Assembly (NCBI GenBank): GCA_947650155.1
Contig: CANSUS010000009.1
Span: 16,422-80,421 of the forward strand
From: an uncultured Lachnospiraceae bacterium
GTDB lineage: Bacteria; Bacillota; Clostridia; Lachnospirales; Lachnospiraceae
Reading direction: 5' to 3'
Length of the DNA stretch: 64,000 nucleotides
Notes under the pieces: model-generated
Database searches by the model: none
Told to the model about the DNA's origin: nothing
Seen by the model: the letters and a program-made list of their open reading frames with translations, nothing else
Shown: one piece after another, positions 44,000 through 54,100 of the stretch
Layout of the letters: every line of letters begins with the position of its first letter
Numbering within the stretch: position 1 is the stretch's first letter
Position numbers and translations under genes: made by a program

Positions 44000-46054
44000 G
44001 TGAAACATAAAATTTCAGCCAGATTTGTTCTGCTGCTATGTTTTTTCCTATTGGCGGCAGGCGGATGGAAAAGCGTGGCTTTTGCAGCGGATGCCGGGAC
44101 GGAAGAAAAACAGTTTACAGGCAGTGTGGAAATGCTTAAGCAGGATAACAGTAATTATGTTATGCAGGTGACGGTGGAAAACAGTGGAGAGGACTTTTCA
44201 GGAACCGTACAGGTGATTTTTCAGAATTCTAATCTGGAAAACTGCGCCTATAATACGGAAATTGTTCTTCCGGCGCAGGGGAAAAAGCAGTTTACCGTTA
44301 CGGTGCCGGAACGTGCAGTGGATACCCTGCATGGTTTTGGCGCCTTGAATTTTCTAAGCGAAAAAGAGAAAACGATACAGTCGATCACACTGAAAAATAT
44401 GTTTGGAAATACCATGAGCAGTATTCCGGTGGGAGTTTTATCTGATAATTATGCAGGATTGTCTTATCTGGATGCCGGAGGCATGGACTATACGATTAAG
44501 GATATGAGCTATCCTTTAAAAATGATCGAGTTAAGCGAAGAAAATCTGGAAACTTATCTGGATGGAATTTATTTTTTGATTATCGATCAGTTCAATCTCT
44601 CTTCGCTTGGCGAGGAAAAAATTCTGTTGATCCAAAAATGGGTCGAGGACGGAGGCTGGCTTCTGATTGGTACCGGGGCGTATGCGGAACAGACACTTTC
44701 AGGATTTGAGGAAGATTTTCTGGATATAGATGTTCTAAGCATCAGTGAGGCGGGAGAAGAAAACGCTGCGTCGGAAAATGCTCGAAATTATGGCTATTAT
44801 GACTATTATTATGATAATGCAGGAAATGATATTGATTTTACCCGGATGGCGATTGCAAAGTTAGACTATGATATCTACAGCGATACTTATGACAGTTCAC
44901 AAAATCCAGCGTTATGCAGTACCGTGGGAGAGGGAGCAGTGTCTGTTTTCTTCTTTTCCTTCGGAGAAGAAGAGCTGCAAAAGATGGATGGGTACAAGAT
45001 TTTGCAAATATATGATGAGACGATGTATCGTTCTGACAGTTATGCGAATTTTGGCGGATATTCAGATATGGAATATATAGGACAGAGACTTCTTTCTCAT
45101 ATTGACAGTAATAATACAAAAGTAAATTTTAAATGGCTCGAAGTATTGATCGGAGTTTATGTTGTGCTGGTGGGTCCCATATTGTATCTGATCCTGCGCA
45201 AATGTAAGAAGAGCGAATGGTATTGGATTGGAGCGCCGGTACTGGGACTTGCATTTATTGCGGGAGTATTTTTTTTCGGGCAGGGAGCCAGGGTCAATGA
45301 AACGAGAGCCTATTCCGTTACAGTACAGCGGACAGACAGTAATCGTGCAGATACTTATTTTCTGGCATATCATTCAGGTACTAAGAAATGGGACGTCCGA
45401 TTGAACAGTAGTTTTGAAGCTGCCGGTCCCGGCTGGAACGATTATGGATACAGATATTATGGCGGAGGCGGTTCCAATCTTGATGACTATCACTATTTTG
45501 TACAGAGCGACAGTGAAGGTTTGTCTATGGGACTGAAGCCGCAGGAAAACTTTGAAAGCGGATTCTTTTATGCCACAGGCAAAGCGGAAAGCAAAGGAAA
45601 TTTTTTCTGTAAGAATATTCAGGAATTTTGGTCAGGCGGCGATATGAAAGGAATAGTGGTCAATGGAACAGGATATGATCTGGCGTATATGGCGGTGTGG
45701 TATAATTCCTATGTTATGATTTTTTCAGATGTGAAAGCGGGTGAAGAAATTGACATCGGGCAGGCAGTTTTAAACGGCAGATGCATATACCAGAATGATA
45801 TGCCGGATTATCTGGATAATATGATGTATGACTTGTTTGACTTATATGGGTCTGCGGCAAAAACGACATATAAGCAGGATGATATGGCAGCGCTTCTGAT
45901 TGGTCTTGGAGTTGCTAAAGAGGCGAAGCCGTCGGATAATCACAATGCGGTTGTTGTAGGCATTGTGAAAGATTATGAGAAAGCAGTGGCGGACAGGTGC
46001 AATGAGACTTCTTATGGCTGTTTTTATTCCTATACAGAAATGGAGGAAAACTAG
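44000..46054 (+). CDS. Exported membrane protein of the vWA/MoxR operon, function unknown
   Basis: A 684-residue protein with a signal peptide (MKHKISARFVLLLCFFLLAAGGWKSVAFAA), an extracellular beta-rich region, a segment resembling glutamine-amidotransferase-like folds (KILLIQKWVEDGGWLLIGTGAY, about 205-228), two central membrane helices (about 383-432) and a long C-terminal part. I recognise no named family. GGAGG at 43989-43993 is right against an ATG at 43994 and six bases from the in-frame GTG at 44000, so GTG is preferred. First gene of a seven-gene operon; the next start follows its stop with no gap. Confidence 0.8.
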   Translation: MKHKISARFVLLLCFFLLAAGGWKSVAFAADAGTEEKQFTGSVEMLKQDNSNYVMQVTVENSGEDFSGTVQVIFQNSNLENCAYNTEIVLPAQGKKQFTVTVPERAVDTLHGFGALNFLSEKEKTIQSITLKNMFGNTMSSIPVGVLSDNYAGLSYLDAGGMDYTIKDMSYPLKMIELSEENLETYLDGIYFLIIDQFNLSSLGEEKILLIQKWVEDGGWLLIGTGAYAEQTLSGFEEDFLDIDVLSISEAGEENAASENARNYGYYDYYYDNAGNDIDFTRMAIAKLDYDIYSDTYDSSQNPALCSTVGEGAVSVFFFSFGEEELQKMDGYKILQIYDETMYRSDSYANFGGYSDMEYIGQRLLSHIDSNNTKVNFKWLEVLIGVYVVLVGPILYLILRKCKKSEWYWIGAPVLGLAFIAGVFFFGQGARVNETRAYSVTVQRTDSNRADTYFLAYHSGTKKWDVRLNSSFEAAGPGWNDYGYRYYGGGGSNLDDYHYFVQSDSEGLSMGLKPQENFESGFFYATGKAESKGNFFCKNIQEFWSGGDMKGIVVNGTGYDLAYMAVWYNSYVMIFSDVKAGEEIDIGQAVLNGRCIYQNDMPDYLDNMMYDLFDLYGSAAKTTYKQDDMAALLIGLGVAKEAKPSDNHNAVVVGIVKDYEKAVADRCNETSYGCFYSYTEMEEN

Positions 46055-47011
46055 ATGCTTCAAATTGATCATTTATACAAGAATTATGGTAAATTTCAAG
46101 CGGTTAATGATCTGACGCTGCATATTCCAAAAGGGGATCTTTTTGGATTTGTGGGGCCAAACGGCGCAGGAAAGACGACCACAATCCGTATGGTATGCGG
46201 ATTGATGCTGCCCGCAGCGGGCGGTATCATGATCAATGGCGTAAATGCGCTGCTGCATCAGAAAGAGATCAAAAAGCAGATCGGATATGTACCGGATTTC
46301 TTTGGGGTATATGATAATCTGAAAGTAAAGGAATACATGGATTTTTACGGTTCCATGTACCGGATGAGTTCCAGGGAGATTGAACGAATTTCGGATGATC
46401 TTTTAGAACTGGTAAATCTTTCTGATAAAAAAGAGGTTTTTGTGGATACGCTTTCCAGAGGAATGAAGCAGCGCCTTTGTGTGGCAAGAGCGTTGATTCA
46501 CAATCCGGCGTTATTGGTTCTGGACGAACCCAATTCAGGACTGGACCCGAGAGCAAGGGTAGAGATGAAGGAACTTTTGTTGAATCTGCAGAGTATGGGA
46601 AAGACGATTGTAATCAGTTCCCACATTCTTTCCGAACTTTCCGAAATGTGCAACAGCATCGGTATTATGGATCATGGAAACTTAATGGCGGCGGGCAGAA
46701 TTGAAGAAGTCATGGAGGGAGTTTTTGGCAGCAATCAACTGATTATTACATTGGACAGCGGCAGGGAAACAGCGATCCGCGTTGCAATGGAATATCCGGG
46801 AGTAAAGATCAGTTCCGCAGGGGAACAGGAGATCCGGTTATCCCATACGATGACAAAAGAGGAAATCGCAAAAATGATCGGTGCGATGATAGCAAATGAT
46901 GTGGTGGTGACCGGTTTCCATAAACAGGAGGGAAATTTGGAAACGTTGTTTATGCGTGTGACGGGAAAAGAAGAAGGAGGACAGGAACATGTGGCTGAAT
47001 CCAATCGTTAA
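46055..47011 (+). CDS. ABC transporter ATP-binding protein
   Basis: A 318-residue ATPase with Walker A GPNGAGKTTTIRM (about 36-48), signature LSRGMKQRLCVARAL, Walker B LLVLDEPNSGLDP and an H-loop in ISSHILSE. The C-terminal extension after about 220 is typical of drug/polysaccharide or gliding-type (GldA/NatA) exporters. The ATG follows the preceding TAG directly. It works with the permease downstream, overlapping by 23 bases. Confidence 0.94.
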   Translation: MLQIDHLYKNYGKFQAVNDLTLHIPKGDLFGFVGPNGAGKTTTIRMVCGLMLPAAGGIMINGVNALLHQKEIKKQIGYVPDFFGVYDNLKVKEYMDFYGSMYRMSSREIERISDDLLELVNLSDKKEVFVDTLSRGMKQRLCVARALIHNPALLVLDEPNSGLDPRARVEMKELLLNLQSMGKTIVISSHILSELSEMCNSIGIMDHGNLMAAGRIEEVMEGVFGSNQLIITLDSGRETAIRVAMEYPGVKISSAGEQEIRLSHTMTKEEIAKMIGAMIANDVVVTGFHKQEGNLETLFMRVTGKEEGGQEHVAESNR

Positions 47012-47894
47012 AAGGGACGTGAGAGTGCAGTCCCGCAGTATGAAGATCTGCTGGGGAGTATTTGCATATGAACTGATACTGTCGTTTGTTTTTTTTGTCG
47101 CAATGATGGTGATAGAGCAGGGGAACAGATATTCCACAAACAACATTTACAGCGCCCTGGTGTGGCTCTATCCGGTGCTTGCGGTTACACAGCTTATCAT
47201 TCTTGGTATTGTGGTACCGGTCAGAACCGCATCTTCCATATCGGGGGAAAAGGAACGGCAGACTTTTGACATTATGATGACTACGGGAATGACGCCGTTC
47301 TCGATTATATTAGGCAAGGTGATGACGGCGGTCGTACAGAGTATGTTTTTTGTAGTTGCCAGCATGCCGGTTATGGCGCTTTGTTTTGTAATTGGCGGAA
47401 TGTCGATCAGCTATCTGTTTTGGTTTCTGGGAGTTGCGCTTCTGGTATCGGTATTTTCGGCAAGCATTGGAATTTTATGTTCTTCTCTTTGCAAAAGAAG
47501 CATCAGCGCAGTCATTATGTCCTATGTATTTTATATCGTTTTCTTTGTCGGAACAGCGGCCCCCTTTTTTATCTATGCGATTGTCGAAGCGCGAAGAAGC
47601 TATCAGGGTATGGCTCCTTATAATCACGGGGAAAATACCGCGTTATTCTTTCTTTTAAATCCGGCAGTGTATTTAATAGAATTTTTTGTGAAAGTTATGT
47701 CGGGAGAATCTTTTGTAAGTATTTTCTCGAATCTGACAGGAACGGTACAGAAAAAAGAATTGATCAGTTATGTTGCATCTGGAAACTGGTGGATGATTAT
47801 TTCCACAGTTCTGTTTTTAGCGGTTTCTTTTTCCTTTCTGCTTCTTGCAGCAAGAAGGATCAATCCTATCAAGAAACGAAAAGTGAAAGTGTGA
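46989..47894 (+). CDS. ABC transporter permease
   Basis: A 301-residue membrane protein of the ABC-2 type with six hydrophobic helices (starting about 21-40, 60-78) and the cytoplasmic segment SGEKERQTFDIMMTTGMTPFSIILGKV that fits the ATPase-contact loop. The resemblance is to GldF/NatB-like permeases. It is translated from inside the ATPase gene. The substrate is unknown. Confidence 0.9.
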   Translation: MWLNPIVKRDVRVQSRSMKICWGVFAYELILSFVFFVAMMVIEQGNRYSTNNIYSALVWLYPVLAVTQLIILGIVVPVRTASSISGEKERQTFDIMMTTGMTPFSIILGKVMTAVVQSMFFVVASMPVMALCFVIGGMSISYLFWFLGVALLVSVFSASIGILCSSLCKRSISAVIMSYVFYIVFFVGTAAPFFIYAIVEARRSYQGMAPYNHGENTALFFLLNPAVYLIEFFVKVMSGESFVSIFSNLTGTVQKKELISYVASGNWWMIISTVLFLAVSFSFLLLAARRINPIKKRKVKV

Positions 47895-47926
47895 AGGAAA
47901 ACATAAATTTCAAAATGAGGTAAAGC

Positions 47927-49285
47927 ATGGAAATAAAAAAGAAACTGCTGGAGCAGATCAGGCACTGTAAACGTAAAATGAATCTGGCAAAATGTATGGA
48001 TTGCGGCGTCTGTTTTACAGCGGCAGCCGGTATCCCGGGGATTTTCTGTGAATTATTTGCTCTATGCCGGCCGTTTTATTATGCTCATCAGACTGCCTTA
48101 GTCTGCTTTTTAGCGGGAACTCTGACAGGTATTTTATACGGTATATACAAACGGGCAGATATGAAGCAGGCGGCCGGCAGACTGGATTCTTTCGGATTGC
48201 AGGAGCGCATGGTTACGGCGTGGGAGCAGATGGAGAGTGAAACAGAGTTTGCGGTCAGGCTGAGGCAGGATGCCTGTTACCGTTGTGAACAGAAGAAAGA
48301 ACAGATAAAAATATCAATCCTGCCGGATAAAAAACATATTTTGGCGTTTTTCCTGTCAGTATTGGCAGTGCTCTGTATCAGCTTTATTCCTTCGCCGGTG
48401 AGGGAACTGGCAAAACTTCGTCATGAAGTGCAGGAGAAGGCAAAAGAAGAGAAAGAGGAATTGGATGAACTCATGGAGGCGCTTGAAGATGTGGATATGG
48501 ATAGTCTGACAGAAGAACAGAAAGCGCAGGTCAAAGCGCTTTCGGATGCAATGCAGTTATCCAGAGAAGAACTTTCAAGAGCGGATTCATGGGAGAGCCT
48601 TGCGGCAGCGGCGGAGCGGCTTTCCTATAAATACGAACAGGCGGAGCAGAGTCTTTCCAGTCTGGCGGACCAGCTTTCCAATCCTGAAGACGCCGGCGTG
48701 GCGTCCGCAAAGGATCTGGCAAAAGCAATGGCAAATCAAAATGGACAGCAGACCGCGCAGGCGGGAACACCAAGTGTAAGCGCAGGAAACGGTGAAAATG
48801 AAAACGGGGGTTCTGAGGGCAGCACAGGAAAAGAATCGGGAGAAAGCGAAAGCTCTCAGGGAAAAGACGGGGAATCAAAAGAAGAAAGCGGAACTGGAGG
48901 CGGTGACGGAACCGGCGGTGAAAGCGGAACCGGCAATGGCAGCGGAAATGGCAATGGGAATGGCGACGGTACGGGAGACGGGGCTGGAACCGGAAACGGT
49001 ACGGGAAACGGCAGAGGAGAAGGAAGCAGTAATACCGTGCATGATTATGTCAGCATTCCCAATCATGTTGGCGATGACGCTTCTTTGACCGGTAATAAGA
49101 CTGAGAATCAGGATTCCGATTACTATAGAAATCAGAACGGACTTGCATGGGAAGGAGAACATGTGGATTATGATTCCGTGATCGGACAATACACAGATAA
49201 TGCCTATGAAGGCATCGCAAAGGGAAGATATCCAAGCGGTATGGAACCGGTAATCCGGGATTATTTTGAGAATTTAAATCATTAG
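47927..49285 (+). CDS. Coiled-coil, glycine-rich membrane protein of the vWA operon
   Basis: A 452-residue protein with no family I recognise. Three hydrophobic segments (about 28-47, 55-73 and 136-154) are followed by an acidic coiled coil (about 160-265, EEKEELDELMEALEDVD), then a low-complexity Gly/Asn/Ser/Thr region (about 285-365, repeated G-N-G/G-T-G units) and a conserved-looking C-terminus ending YPSGMEPVIRDYFENLNH. Such a tail is common in proteins that precede MoxR genes. The N-terminus holds a CxxCxxC-like cysteine group (KCMDCGVC), perhaps fortuitous. Confidence 0.8.
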   Translation: MEIKKKLLEQIRHCKRKMNLAKCMDCGVCFTAAAGIPGIFCELFALCRPFYYAHQTALVCFLAGTLTGILYGIYKRADMKQAAGRLDSFGLQERMVTAWEQMESETEFAVRLRQDACYRCEQKKEQIKISILPDKKHILAFFLSVLAVLCISFIPSPVRELAKLRHEVQEKAKEEKEELDELMEALEDVDMDSLTEEQKAQVKALSDAMQLSREELSRADSWESLAAAAERLSYKYEQAEQSLSSLADQLSNPEDAGVASAKDLAKAMANQNGQQTAQAGTPSVSAGNGENENGGSEGSTGKESGESESSQGKDGESKEESGTGGGDGTGGESGTGNGSGNGNGNGDGTGDGAGTGNGTGNGRGEGSSNTVHDYVSIPNHVGDDASLTGNKTENQDSDYYRNQNGLAWEGEHVDYDSVIGQYTDNAYEGIAKGRYPSGMEPVIRDYFENLNH

Positions 49286-49299
49286 ACAGGGAGGATGTT

Positions 49300-50256
49300 A
49301 TGGCAGAGATAGAATTTTATCAGCAAAAGATCAGGGAATGTGAACAGGAAATAGAAAAAGGGATTGTTGGTCAAAAAGATATTATCCGTCAGGTCATGCT
49401 GGCGCTTCTTACCGGCGGTAACGTTCTTTTGGAAGGAATGCCGGGACTTGGTAAAACCATGCTTGTCAGAACCATTGGAAAAGTGTTTCTGCTGTCTTTT
49501 AAAAGAATCCAGTTTACGCCGGATTTGATGCCAAGCGACGTGACGGGAACCAATATTATGGTAAAGGGGGAAGGGGGCAGTTCTTTTCGGTTTCAAAAAG
49601 GACCTGTCTTTGCAAATTTAGTGTTGGCAGATGAAGTAAACCGTGCAACGCCCAAAACCCAGTCCGCTCTGTTAGAGGCAATGCAGGAACATACAGTGAC
49701 AGTAGGAAATGAGAGTCACTTTTTAGAGGAACCTTTCTTAGTACTGGCAACACAAAATCCCATTGAACAGGAAGGAACTTACCCGCTGCCGGAGGCACAG
49801 TTAGACCGTTTTATGTTTAAAGTATTGGTAACTTTTCCTGATAAAGCGGATCTGCGGAGGATTGTCGAGCTTACAGAAGGGCAGGAAGCGCCGGAAATCC
49901 GCGGGATTATGGACAGAGAGGCGCTTCTGGAAACAAGAAGACTGATTACACAGATTCCCATTGCGGATGCGGTTATGGATTATATTCTGGATCTTGTCAT
50001 GGCAACGCATGAAGAAGGACGGTACATTTCAGAAGGTGCAAGCCCTCGTGCTGCACAGGCGCTGATCCGTTCTTCCAGGGCAAGGGCGTTCATGGAAGGA
50101 AGGTTCAACGTTTCTTTCGAGGATGTAAAAAGCGTTGCATTTCCTGTGCTTCGGCACCGAATGATATTAAATTTTGACGCTGTTTCAGAGGGGATTAAAG
50201 AGGATGATCTGATTCGGCAGATCATAGAGTCAAAGGAAAAGAACTTATATGCTTGA
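49300..50256 (+). CDS. MoxR family AAA+ ATPase
   Basis: A 318-residue MoxR protein: Walker A LLEGMPGLGKTMLVRTIG (about 47-64), Walker B LVLADEVNRATPKTQSALLEAM, sensor 1 LATQNPIEQEGTYPLPEAQLDRFMF and sensor 2 SPRAAQALIRSSRA. MoxR ATPases act as chaperones that load or activate vWA proteins; both a DUF58 and a triple-vWA protein follow, so they are the likely clients. GGGAGG precedes the ATG. It overlaps the next gene by eight bases. Confidence 0.96.
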   Translation: MAEIEFYQQKIRECEQEIEKGIVGQKDIIRQVMLALLTGGNVLLEGMPGLGKTMLVRTIGKVFLLSFKRIQFTPDLMPSDVTGTNIMVKGEGGSSFRFQKGPVFANLVLADEVNRATPKTQSALLEAMQEHTVTVGNESHFLEEPFLVLATQNPIEQEGTYPLPEAQLDRFMFKVLVTFPDKADLRRIVELTEGQEAPEIRGIMDREALLETRRLITQIPIADAVMDYILDLVMATHEEGRYISEGASPRAAQALIRSSRARAFMEGRFNVSFEDVKSVAFPVLRHRMILNFDAVSEGIKEDDLIRQIIESKEKNLYA

Positions 50257-51139
50257 TGCGAAATTTTATGATACCTTATCAAGACTGCGGCTTTATATGT
50301 CCCATAAAAGCAGTTTGAATATGTCCGGCGGCCGTAAATCCATACACAAGGGAATTTCAGCAGAATTTTCGGATTTTCGGGAGTATATGCCCGGGGATGA
50401 TCTGCGCCGCATGGATTGGAATGTGTATGCCAGACTGGATAAATTATATATCAGAGAATATATGGAAGAAAAGGAAGCGGTAGTTTCCGTTTTGATCGAT
50501 ACCAGCGCCTCTATGGATTATGGAACGGAAAGTAAGGCGGAACTTGCAAAAGATCTGGCGTCAGTGGTGGGATTTTTGGCGCTGAATAATATGGACAGAC
50601 TGATTCTTTATGACATGAAGGACATGGGAAGGGGACTTTCCGTGAGCGGAGGAAGAAATGCTTTTGCCAAAGTATTGAAGTGGATCTCAAAGCTTGAATT
50701 TTCCGGTGAAATCGATATGCTTTCAGCAGCCAGAAAGATGCAGAAAAGAGCGCCGGGCATTACCGTGATTATCAGTGACTTCCTGCATGCAAATATACTG
50801 GAAAAAGAGGAAAAACTACAAAAAGGCAGCTATGAAAAGCTGCTGCAGTATTTCCATTTCTGCAAACAGTATCCGGTGATTCTGCATACGATGGCAGCGG
50901 AAGAACTTCGCATTACATTGGAGGGGACATTAAATCTAATCGATTCAGAAACGGATGCAAAGATACGCCTTACAATGGATGAAAGAACAATAACCGATTA
51001 TGAAAAAGAATGGAACCGTTTGGCGGCGCGTATGAAAAAAGGATGTAAGGCCGGAAGAGGGGCTTATATATTGTGCGATGCCGGAAAGGACAGAAATCAG
51101 TTAATATTTCAGGATTTAAAGGAGATTTATGATATTTGA
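50249..51139 (+). CDS. DUF58 domain protein
   Basis: A 296-residue protein with the DUF58 hallmark FSDFREYMPGDDLRRMDWNVYARLDKLYIREY (about 42-74) and a vWA-like fold: VLIDTSASMDYG gives the DxSxS motif. DUF58 proteins nearly always follow MoxR genes and are thought to be part of the same chaperone/vWA complex. It is translationally coupled at both ends. Confidence 0.94.
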   Translation: MLDAKFYDTLSRLRLYMSHKSSLNMSGGRKSIHKGISAEFSDFREYMPGDDLRRMDWNVYARLDKLYIREYMEEKEAVVSVLIDTSASMDYGTESKAELAKDLASVVGFLALNNMDRLILYDMKDMGRGLSVSGGRNAFAKVLKWISKLEFSGEIDMLSAARKMQKRAPGITVIISDFLHANILEKEEKLQKGSYEKLLQYFHFCKQYPVILHTMAAEELRITLEGTLNLIDSETDAKIRLTMDERTITDYEKEWNRLAARMKKGCKAGRGAYILCDAGKDRNQLIFQDLKEIYDI

Positions 51140-54100
51140 GAATTTGTGGCCGCTGACGCTGCTTTTGGCAGTACCTGTGGTAATTATATTATACTTATTA
51201 AAACCGAAAGGAAAGGATTATAAAATTTCCTCGATCCTTTTATGGAATCGTTTATTACAGAATCAGCAGTCTAAAACTTTTTTAGAAAAATTTATTCATA
51301 ACATTCTCATGTACATCCAGATTCTGATCATACTGCTGCTTATACTTGCTCTGATGTCGCCTTATATTCACAGAAAGAAAGAAGAAAAGGCGGATGTAAT
51401 TTTTGTATTTGACACCAGCGGCAGTATGCAGCATCATGCCGGAAACGGCAGGACGCGTTTGGAAGAGGCGGTAGAACAGGCAAAAAATTTGATTGCAGCT
51501 TCAGACGGGACTGCTTTTTCTGTGATTGCAAATGATTGTACAGGAACGGAACTGCTTGTGGTTGGAGTGAAGGACAAGAACAGTCTGTACCGGGCGCTGG
51601 AACAGATGGAATGTTGTGACGGCACAGGCAGACTGCAGGACGCGGAGAGCGTTGTGGAGACGTTACGGGGAGCAAGCGAAGAGGCGGACAGGGAAGCGGC
51701 AGGTACAGAAGTCATTCTGTACACAGACGGGAATGGTGCAAAAAGCGCTGAAAGCTTTTCGAAGTATTTTGATGCAAAAGTATATGTGATGGGAAATGCG
51801 GTAAGCAATGTGGCTAATAATTTTCTGTCCTATACAGAGAAAAAAGGGGAAGACGGTTCTTCGACTTCGTTTATTGTCTGCGCTGCCAGTCTTACCAATT
51901 ACAGCGATACTGCAGCTTCTATGGAGGTAAGCCTGTATGAAGGAGAAACCCTGCGTGAAATCAGGCAGATAACGTTAGAACCGGAAGAGACGATATTATG
52001 TTATTTTGAACCTTTTGAATGGCAGGGACAGCCGCTTTTGAGTGAAATTTCTTCTATAAAATTTGACGGAAGCAAGGAACAGGATTCTCTTCCGGCAGAC
52101 AATAAAGCTTATGTGATGCCCAAACAGTCCGGTCAGGTGGAAGCAGTACTTGTGGGGAGAGGCAATACTTATATTGAAAAGGCATATCAGGCGGCTGTGG
52201 GAAAGAGTCTGACAAAAGTAGAAAGCGAACACATCCTGCAGGATGATCAGGAAACGATACGGATATATGATGCGGGCGAGGACAGCGGCTTGTGGGAAAA
52301 TGGGAGCGGAATCCTGTTTTACAGTGACAGAAATAAAACAGATACGCTGGAAAGGGTAATGTTAACTGCCGCAGACTGCGACCTGACTGCCGGATTATCT
52401 TCTTTTTCTATCGGTGTGAATGAAACGAAAGTGTATGAGGTTCCGGAATGGGGGAAGGGGTTTCTTTATGCGAACGATCAGTGCGCCGGTTATTATGGAG
52501 AGCATGATGGAGTAAGGGAAATTGTTGTAGGTTTTGATATTCGTGAATCTGATTTCCCATTAAAAGCGGAGTTTCCCATTTTTATTTCCAATGCGATTCA
52601 ATTTTTAAGCGATAATTCTCTTCTTGCCAGACAGATTTATGAAGCGGGAGAAACGGTTTTGTTCCATCCACAGGCGGATTTTGATGTGGATACACTGAAA
52701 ACCGATACAAAGAAAGCAGGACTTTATGAGGTGACTGCGAAAGAGAGAACAGAGCAGTATGTAGTACGTTTTGCCACAGGGAGCCAGTCGGATGGACGGT
52801 TAACGGCAGAGGATTTTGGATCTGACAGCGCCTATAACAGCAGGCTTGTAAGAAAACAGCTTCGGAATGTTCTGCTGATATTGATTTTGATCCTTATGGC
52901 GGCAGAATGGATGATTTATGTACGGCAGATGCGCTACAGGGGACGGTTTTACCTGATAGTACGCATTCTTGGCACTATGATGGTGATTTTGGCATTACTG
53001 GGCGTGTCGGTCAATCGGCGGGACGCCGTGAACACCACTATATTTTTAGTGGATGCATCCAACAGTAACGCACAGAATCTGGCCGACATGGAGGAGTATA
53101 TAAAAGACTCTGTTCAAAAGATGCCTGCCCGGAATCAGTATGGTATTGTGACTTTTGGAAAAAATTCGCTGGTGGAACAGTTTTTGATGAGAGAAGATCA
53201 TTTTTCACAGATTATGTCATTGCCGGATAAGACGGCAACCAACTTTGAAGATGCGCTTTCCAGGGCATTGGCGATGATTCCCCAAAATGCTGCAGGGCGG
53301 ATTGTGATACTTACGGATGGAAAAGAGACAAAGGGAAGTATCGGAAATACGGCATCGGCATTGGCGTCAAGACAGACAGAACTTCTGGCTCTGCTTTTTG
53401 AAACGAAACAGGGACAGGATGCCTATATTGAAAATGTGGAATTACCAAGTTATCTTTATCATGGAGATTCTTATTCCATGACCGTAACGGTAGAAAGTAA
53501 TTATGAGACGGATGCCAGTATTCAGATCTGGATGGATACCATGCAGGTAAAAAGCTACGACGTCCATTTAAACCGGGGCACAAATCAGTATAAGTTCAGT
53601 CAGGAAGTAGTCGGAGAAAATGTGGAAAGCTTTGAAGTAAAGGTGGAAGCACCGGAAGATACCTGTAAGGAGAATAACAGCTATCATGCTTATGCGGTAG
53701 TGGATTCGGCGCCCAAAATCCTTGTGGTATCCGGCATGGATGAGGACAGTACTCAGTATGGCAGTCTGCTTCAGAGTGCGAACTGCAATTATAATATGGT
53801 TTCTGCAATGAATGCGCCGGATTCTTTGGAAGAGCTTTTGGAATATAAGAGTATTGTATTGGAAAATGTATATCTGGCGGATCTTCCCAAAGGGTTTCTT
53901 GAAAATATTGAAACTTATGTGAAGGATTATGGGTGCGGTCTGGTCTGCTGCGGCGGCGATGACAGCTATGCATTAGGAGGTTACAGAGAAAGCGTGCTTG
54001 AGACAGTGCTGCCGGTGGATATGGAACTGCGTGGAGTAGATGAGATTCCGACTACGGCAATGATCATGGTGATTGACCACTCCGGAAGTATGGGGATCAA

